Source: an uncultured bacterium
GTDB lineage: Bacteria; Actinomycetota; Coriobacteriia; Coriobacteriales; Coriobacteriaceae
Length of the DNA: 18,213 bases
Reading direction: 5' to 3'
Assembly (NCBI GenBank): GCA_905216175.1
Contig: CAJMSV010000028.1
Span: forward strand, 1 to 18,213
In this document: positions 14,597 to 18,213 of the stretch, in pieces
How the letters are laid out: each line of letters starts with the position of its first letter
Numbering within the stretch: the stretch's first letter is position 1
Notes under the pieces: model-generated
Databases searched by the model: none
Seen by the model: the letters and a program-made list of their open reading frames with translations, nothing else
What the model was told of the DNA's origin: nothing
Position numbers and translations under genes: made by a program

Positions 14597-15663
14597 TGTG
14601 GGAAGCCGATGACTCTCAGGACCTGTGGGCGACGCCCGGCAACTCGCCGGCGGCATCCATGGCGCACGGCGAGCGCATGGTGGGCTCGGAGCTGACGGCC
14701 GAGGACCTCGATGTCGACCGCACTTTGCGCCCCCAGCGCCTGGACGATTACTGTGGCCAGGAGCACATCAAGCAGAGCCTGCGCGTGTTGATCGAAGCGG
14801 CGCAGAGCCGTGGCGAGACGCTCGACCACGTGATTTTCTCGGGTCCTCCGGGCCTGGGCAAGACCACGCTGGCCACCGTTATCGCCAACGAGCTGGGCGC
14901 TCAGATCAAGACCACGAGTGGCCCTGCCATCGCGCGCACGGGCGACCTGGCGGCCATCCTTACTAACTTGCAGCCGGGTGATGTGCTGTTTATCGACGAG
15001 ATCCACCGCCTCAACCGTTCGGTCGAGGAGGTCCTGTACCCCGCGATGGAGGACTTTGCCCTCGATATCGTGATTGGCAAGGGTCCGGCGGCGCGCTCGA
15101 TTCGCCTGGATATTCCCAAATTTACGCTGGTAGCGGCAACGACCCGCTCAGGCATGTTGACAGGCCCGTTGCGCGACCGCTTTGGCATTTCATATCGCCT
15201 GGATTACTACACGGTCGAGGAGCTCGCGCAGATTGTGACGCGCTCGGCGACTATCCTGGGCGTGACGATCGATCATCCCAGTGCACTCGAGATCGGCTCG
15301 CGTTCGCGCGGTACGCCACGTCTTGCCAACCGCCTGCTCAAGCGCGTGCGCGACTATGCACAGGTGCGCGGCAACGGTCCCATTGAGCTCGATATCTGCC
15401 GTCAGGCGCTCGAGTTCTTTGAGATCGACGAGCTCGGTCTGGACTGGATGGATATTCGTATCTTGGAGACGCTTGCCAAGACGTTCTCCGGTCGTGCCGT
15501 GGGACTTACGACCCTTGCCAGCGCGGTGGGCGAGGACCCGGGCACGCTCGAGGATGTCTATGAGCCCTATTTGCTGCAGTGCGGGTTGATGATTCGTACG
15601 CCGCAGGGCCGTCAGGCAACCCTTCGCACCTTTGAGCACCTGGGGATTGAACCTACCGTTTAG
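14596..15663 (+). CDS. ruvB: Holliday junction branch migration DNA helicase RuvB
   Basis: RuvB is the hexameric AAA+ motor of branch migration. The start at ATG 14596 repeats the 1-nt overlap with the preceding stop; the GTG at 14593 is an alternative adding one residue. The 355-residue product has Walker A GPPGLGKT (83-90), Walker B DVLFIDEIH (129-137), sensor 1 ATTRSG (181-186), the arginine finger region GPLRDRFG (190-197), a sensor 2 segment GTPRLANRLLKRVRDYA, and a C-terminal winged helix ending EPYLLQCGLMIRTPQGR. The N-terminal 40 residues are a slightly long, polar extension. All residues needed for ATP hydrolysis are present. The gene ends in TAG, with no clear terminator following. 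Confidence 0.97.
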   Translation: MWEADDSQDLWATPGNSPAASMAHGERMVGSELTAEDLDVDRTLRPQRLDDYCGQEHIKQSLRVLIEAAQSRGETLDHVIFSGPPGLGKTTLATVIANELGAQIKTTSGPAIARTGDLAAILTNLQPGDVLFIDEIHRLNRSVEEVLYPAMEDFALDIVIGKGPAARSIRLDIPKFTLVAATTRSGMLTGPLRDRFGISYRLDYYTVEELAQIVTRSATILGVTIDHPSALEIGSRSRGTPRLANRLLKRVRDYAQVRGNGPIELDICRQALEFFEIDELGLDWMDIRILETLAKTFSGRAVGLTTLASAVGEDPGTLEDVYEPYLLQCGLMIRTPQGRQATLRTFEHLGIEPTV

Positions 15664-15758
15664 GGCGCTTTGTTTTGGCGGGCTGTTGGACTATCGCTGG
15701 GCATCGGGTAAACATATCGCCGTTCATCGGTTATGGGCGTTTTACTATTGCGCGCCCG

Positions 15759-15767
15759 TGCTATGCT
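15759..15767 (+). promoter_or_regulatory. Extended -10 promoter of fhs (TGC-TATGCT)
   Basis: TATGCT (15762-15767) is preceded by TG at 15759-15760. A possible weak -35, TTTACT (15741-15746), is 15 nt upstream. The leader to the ATG at 15808 would be only about 33 nt, too short for a riboswitch. The rest of the 15664-15807 gap shows no gene and no convincing terminator for ruvB. Confidence 0.45.
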
Positions 15768-15807
15768 GAATTGGTCTTTTTCTCATTCGGTAACGAAAGG
15801 ACCGCCC

Positions 15808-17475
15808 ATGCCTACTGACATCGAAATCGCACGTTCTGTCACGCCACTGCCTATTACCGAGGTGGCCAAGAACGCCGGCGTCGACGTTAAGCACCTGATT
15901 CCGTACGGCTTCGACAAGGCTAAGGTCGACTATTCACTGCTCAACGAGCCGACTGATCACCAGGCCAAGCTTGTCCTCGTGACCGCCATCAACCCCACGC
16001 CTGCGGGCGAGGGCAAGACCACCACGACCATCGGTCTGGCCGATGGCCTGCGTCGTCGCGGCGTCAAGAGTGCCGTGGCCCTGCGCGAGCCTTCGCTCGG
16101 CCCCGTCTTTGGCGTTAAGGGCGGTGCTGCCGGCGGCGGCTGGGCTCAGGTCATCCCCATGGAGGATATCAACCTGCACTTTACCGGCGACTTCCACGCT
16201 ATCGGTGCCGCCAATAACCTGCTGGCCGCCATGCTTGATAACCACATCCAGCAGGGCAATCAACTCGGTATTGACGTTAAGCGCATCACTTGGAAGCGCG
16301 TCGTCGATATGAACGACCGTCAGCTGCGCCACGTCATCGACGGCATTGGCGGTAAGGCCCAGGGCGTGCCGCGCGAGGACGGCTTCGATATCACCGTTGC
16401 CTCCGAGGTCATGGCGATCCTGTGCCTGTCCACGAGCATCAGCGATCTTAAGGAGCGCTTGGGCGAGATCGTTGTCGGCTATAGCTATGCCGGCGAGCCC
16501 GTCCGCGCCCGCGACCTTAAGGCCCAGGGAGCTATGGCCGCACTGCTCAAGGATGCGCTCAAGCCCAATCTGGTGCAGACGCTCGAGGGCACGCCCGCGT
16601 TTGTCCACGGCGGTCCCTTCGCCAATATCGCCCACGGCTGCAACTCCATCATGGCCACGCGTATGGCTATGCGTTTTGGCGATGTCGCCATTACCGAGGC
16701 GGGCTTTGGTGCCGACCTGGGTGCCGAGAAATTCCTGGACATCAAGTGCCGCATGACGGGCGTTCGTCCCAACGCCGTCGTGGTCGTCGCCACCGCTCGC
16801 GCGTTGAAGTACAACGGTGGCGTCGCCAAGGCCGACCTCAACGAGGAGAACCTCGAGGCACTCAAGGCTGGCATGCCCAACCTGCTGCGTCACGTCGACA
16901 ACATCCAGAACGTTTATGGCCTGCCCTGCGTGGTCGCCATCAACCGCTTCCCGACGGACACCGAGGCCGAGCTTGCGCTCATCGAGTCCGAGTGCCAGAA
17001 ACTCGGCGTCAACGTTAAGCTTTCCGAGGTCTGGGCCAAGGGCGGCGAGGGCGCGCTCGAGCTTGCCGATGAGGTCATGCGTCTGATTGAGCAGCCGAGC
17101 GAGCTCAAGTTTGCCTATGAGGACGGCGCTGATGTCGCTGATGCCCTCGAGGCCGTTGCCACCAAGGTCTACCGCGCCGACGGCGTTGACTTTACGCCGG
17201 CCGCCAAGCGCCAGCTCGCCGAGCTGCGCGAGAATGGCTTTGGCAACCTTCCGGTGTGCGTCGCCAAGACGCAGTACAGCTTTAGCGACAACGCCAAGGC
17301 CCTGGGCGCTCCCGAGAACTTCCGCATCATGGTGCGTGAGCTCAAGGTTTCCGCCGGTGCCCACTTTGTGGTCGCACTGACTGGCAGCGTTCTGACCATG
17401 CCGGGTCTGCCCAAGGTGCCCGCGGCCGAAAACATCGACGTCGACAACGACGGCAACATCACCGGCCTGTTCTAA
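15808..17475 (+). CDS. fhs: Formate-tetrahydrofolate ligase (10-formyl-THF synthetase)
   Basis: The enzyme activates formate with ATP and tetrahydrofolate to give 10-formyl-THF, feeding purine and formyl-methionine synthesis and, in acetogens, the Wood-Ljungdahl methyl branch. The product is 555 residues, the usual size. The start is the ATG at 15808 after GAAAGGA (15795-15801); an upstream in-frame ATG at 15733 precedes the promoter and is rejected. The P-loop is PTPAGEGKTTTT (63-74). Other family signatures are EPSLGPVFGVKGGAAGGG (94-111), FTGDFHAIGAANN (125-137) and the GGKAQGVPREDGFDITVASE segment. The C-terminal part ends with a typical MPGLPK region. It appears monocistronic, with its own promoter and terminator. 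Confidence 0.97.
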   Translation: MPTDIEIARSVTPLPITEVAKNAGVDVKHLIPYGFDKAKVDYSLLNEPTDHQAKLVLVTAINPTPAGEGKTTTTIGLADGLRRRGVKSAVALREPSLGPVFGVKGGAAGGGWAQVIPMEDINLHFTGDFHAIGAANNLLAAMLDNHIQQGNQLGIDVKRITWKRVVDMNDRQLRHVIDGIGGKAQGVPREDGFDITVASEVMAILCLSTSISDLKERLGEIVVGYSYAGEPVRARDLKAQGAMAALLKDALKPNLVQTLEGTPAFVHGGPFANIAHGCNSIMATRMAMRFGDVAITEAGFGADLGAEKFLDIKCRMTGVRPNAVVVVATARALKYNGGVAKADLNEENLEALKAGMPNLLRHVDNIQNVYGLPCVVAINRFPTDTEAELALIESECQKLGVNVKLSEVWAKGGEGALELADEVMRLIEQPSELKFAYEDGADVADALEAVATKVYRADGVDFTPAAKRQLAELRENGFGNLPVCVAKTQYSFSDNAKALGAPENFRIMVRELKVSAGAHFVVALTGSVLTMPGLPKVPAAENIDVDNDGNITGLF

Positions 17476-17500
17476 GTCTGCTGTCCATAGCTGCTTCTCC

Positions 17501-17536
17501 GCCCCGCCGTGCCCACAAGGCCCGGCGGGGCTTTTT
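17501..17536 (+). terminator. Intrinsic terminator of fhs
   Basis: A perfect 9-bp GC stem, GCCCCGCCG (17501-17509) with CGGCGGGGC (17523-17531), has a 13-nt loop and is followed directly by five Ts (17532-17536). It starts 25 nt after the fhs stop. This is the clearest terminator in the window and separates fhs from the next gene. Confidence 0.92.
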
Positions 17537-17600
17537 GATCCTTAGGCCCGCGCGTGTCTTGTAGATACCGACGGACTCTGCCCATCATAGGCTTTTGCGC

Positions 17601-17609
17601 TGGTAGAAT
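17601..17609 (+). promoter_or_regulatory. Extended -10 promoter (TGG-TAGAAT) of the last gene
   Basis: TAGAAT (17604-17609) differs from TATAAT at one base and has TG at 17601-17602. It lies 45 nt before the ATG at 17655 and after the fhs terminator, so a promoter is expected here. No good -35 is visible. Confidence 0.5.
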
Positions 17610-17654
17610 GCATGGATAACTTGATACTTACAGGCGACGGAAAGGAATCGTTGC

Positions 17655-18213
17655 ATGGATCAGGACAAGACAACCGTGATGGGCGGCTACGGTTCCGCGC
17701 AGGCTGGCGATAGCGCCGATGCGACCCGCGTTGTTCCCAACCCCGGTTATGTCGACCCCGCCGCGACGCAGCCTTCTGCCGAGCCCACACGAGTTATGGG
17801 CTATGGCGACGCGGCGCAGGACCCTTACGCTGCATCTTTGCAAAGCCCCTATGGCAACGCGGCGGCAGACCCGTTTGATTACGCGCCGCAGGATTCTTAT
17901 GCCGCCTCGACGCCGAATCCCTATGATGACCTGCCGCAGAATCCCATTCCGCAGCCTCAGCAGACGACGTATATGCCTCGCACGGCGCAGCCTCGCTACG
18001 AGTCGCGCGAGCCGTATCGCGAGTACCCCAAGTCGATTCCGCAATATGGCGAGGACGAGGAAGAGACGCCGTCGCGTTCGTCGAGCGTGATTAAGAAGAT
18101 CCTCATCGTGCTGGCGATCTTCTTTGCGCTGTCGGTGGTGTTTGCCATCGTGGCGGGCATGCTCAACAAGCGAGGGAGTGCAACGGCCGATACCGCTGCC
18201 GAGCAAACCGAGT
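17655..18213 (+). CDS. Hypothetical single-pass membrane protein, disordered N-terminus, 3' truncated
   Basis: The frame is open from ATG 17655 to the window end (186 codons, no stop). GGAAAGGA (17639-17646) lies 8 nt before the ATG. Residues 1-140 are low-complexity, rich in Pro, Tyr, Asp, Gln and Ala, and probably disordered. Three short related motifs, TTVMGGYG (6-13), ATRVVPNPGY (23-32) and PTRVMGYG (44-51), recur about 20 residues apart, followed by DPY, SPY, DPF and NPY units. An acidic patch (EDEEE, 133-137) and a basic KK (147-148) precede a hydrophobic segment of about 22 residues (149-170), a likely membrane span with the N-terminus inside. Whatever follows is presumably outside the cell but is cut off. 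I recognise no family. The recurring Thr motifs could be kinase or FHA-related sites, which is speculation. Confidence 0.75.
   Translation, partial: MDQDKTTVMGGYGSAQAGDSADATRVVPNPGYVDPAATQPSAEPTRVMGYGDAAQDPYAASLQSPYGNAAADPFDYAPQDSYAASTPNPYDDLPQNPIPQPQQTTYMPRTAQPRYESREPYREYPKSIPQYGEDEEETPSRSSSVIKKILIVLAIFFALSVVFAIVAGMLNKRGSATADTAAEQTE

Noticed and set aside
15664..15807. Tetrahydrofolate riboswitch upstream of fhs
   Set aside because: The leader after the likely start site is only about 33 nt, and the upstream part shows no matching conserved core or paired structure.
15934..17364. A 476-codon minus-strand frame opposite fhs
   Set aside because: It lies wholly inside fhs, has no family features and no credible start context, so it is a shadow of biased codon use.
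1..18213. Reassigned stop codon as an explanation of the in-frame TAG and TAA
   Set aside because: TAG, TAA and TGA all end genes properly here (addA, SNF2, superoxide reductase and ruvB with TAG; dnaE, NadE-like and fhs with TAA; ruvC and ruvA with TGA).
1..18213. CRISPR arrays, tRNA or rRNA genes, insertion sequences
   Set aside because: No regularly spaced direct repeats, cloverleaf-like sequence, transposase frame or terminal inverted repeats with target duplication were seen.

Overview
The window is GC-rich, and all of the genes I can support lie on the + strand. It looks like a chromosomal segment of an anaerobic gut actinobacterium of the class Coriobacteriia, most likely Collinsella or a close relative. 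That assignment is inference. It rests on GC-rich codon use, an AddA-type recombination nuclease, a desulfoferrodoxin-type superoxide reductase (an anaerobe's answer to superoxide), formate-tetrahydrofolate ligase, and a DnaE whose PHP domain carries a long charged insertion.

Layout: 1-3213 is the C-terminal part of addA (helicase motifs II-VI plus the nuclease domain); its start lies outside the window. 3214-3389 holds a long near-perfect hairpin and the dnaE leader. 3390-7193 is dnaE, interrupted by an in-frame TAA at 3747-3749 and with a rewritten PHP motif. 7222-10686 is a SWIM/SNF2 helicase, 28 nt behind dnaE. 10852-11214 is a superoxide reductase-type protein, followed by a terminator-like hairpin. 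11332-13317 is a full-length homologue of glutamine-dependent NAD synthetase in which the catalytic residues of both domains are replaced. 13455-15663 is ruvC-ruvA-ruvB, joined by 1-nt stop/start overlaps and preceded by an extended -10 promoter with a LexA (SOS) box beside it. 15808-17475 is fhs, with its own promoter and a strong intrinsic terminator. 17655 to the end is an incomplete single-pass membrane protein with a disordered N-terminal region.

Functionally, the first 15 kb is rich in DNA maintenance: AddA processes double-strand ends, DnaE replicates, the SNF2 protein probably remodels DNA-protein complexes, and RuvABC resolves Holliday junctions under probable SOS control. The reductase and Fhs are metabolic genes of an anaerobe.

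The most interesting gene is the NadE-like protein at 11332-13317. It has an intact long frame and clear family resemblance, but it has lost the Glu/Lys/Cys glutaminase triad and the SGGxDS pyrophosphatase loop, and has gained a glycine/proline/glutamine-rich tail. It looks like a maintained pseudoenzyme of unknown role. The second oddity is the damage in dnaE, with another in-frame stop at the left edge of addA. Either this strain has real lesions or the sequence has local consensus errors; the bases alone cannot decide.
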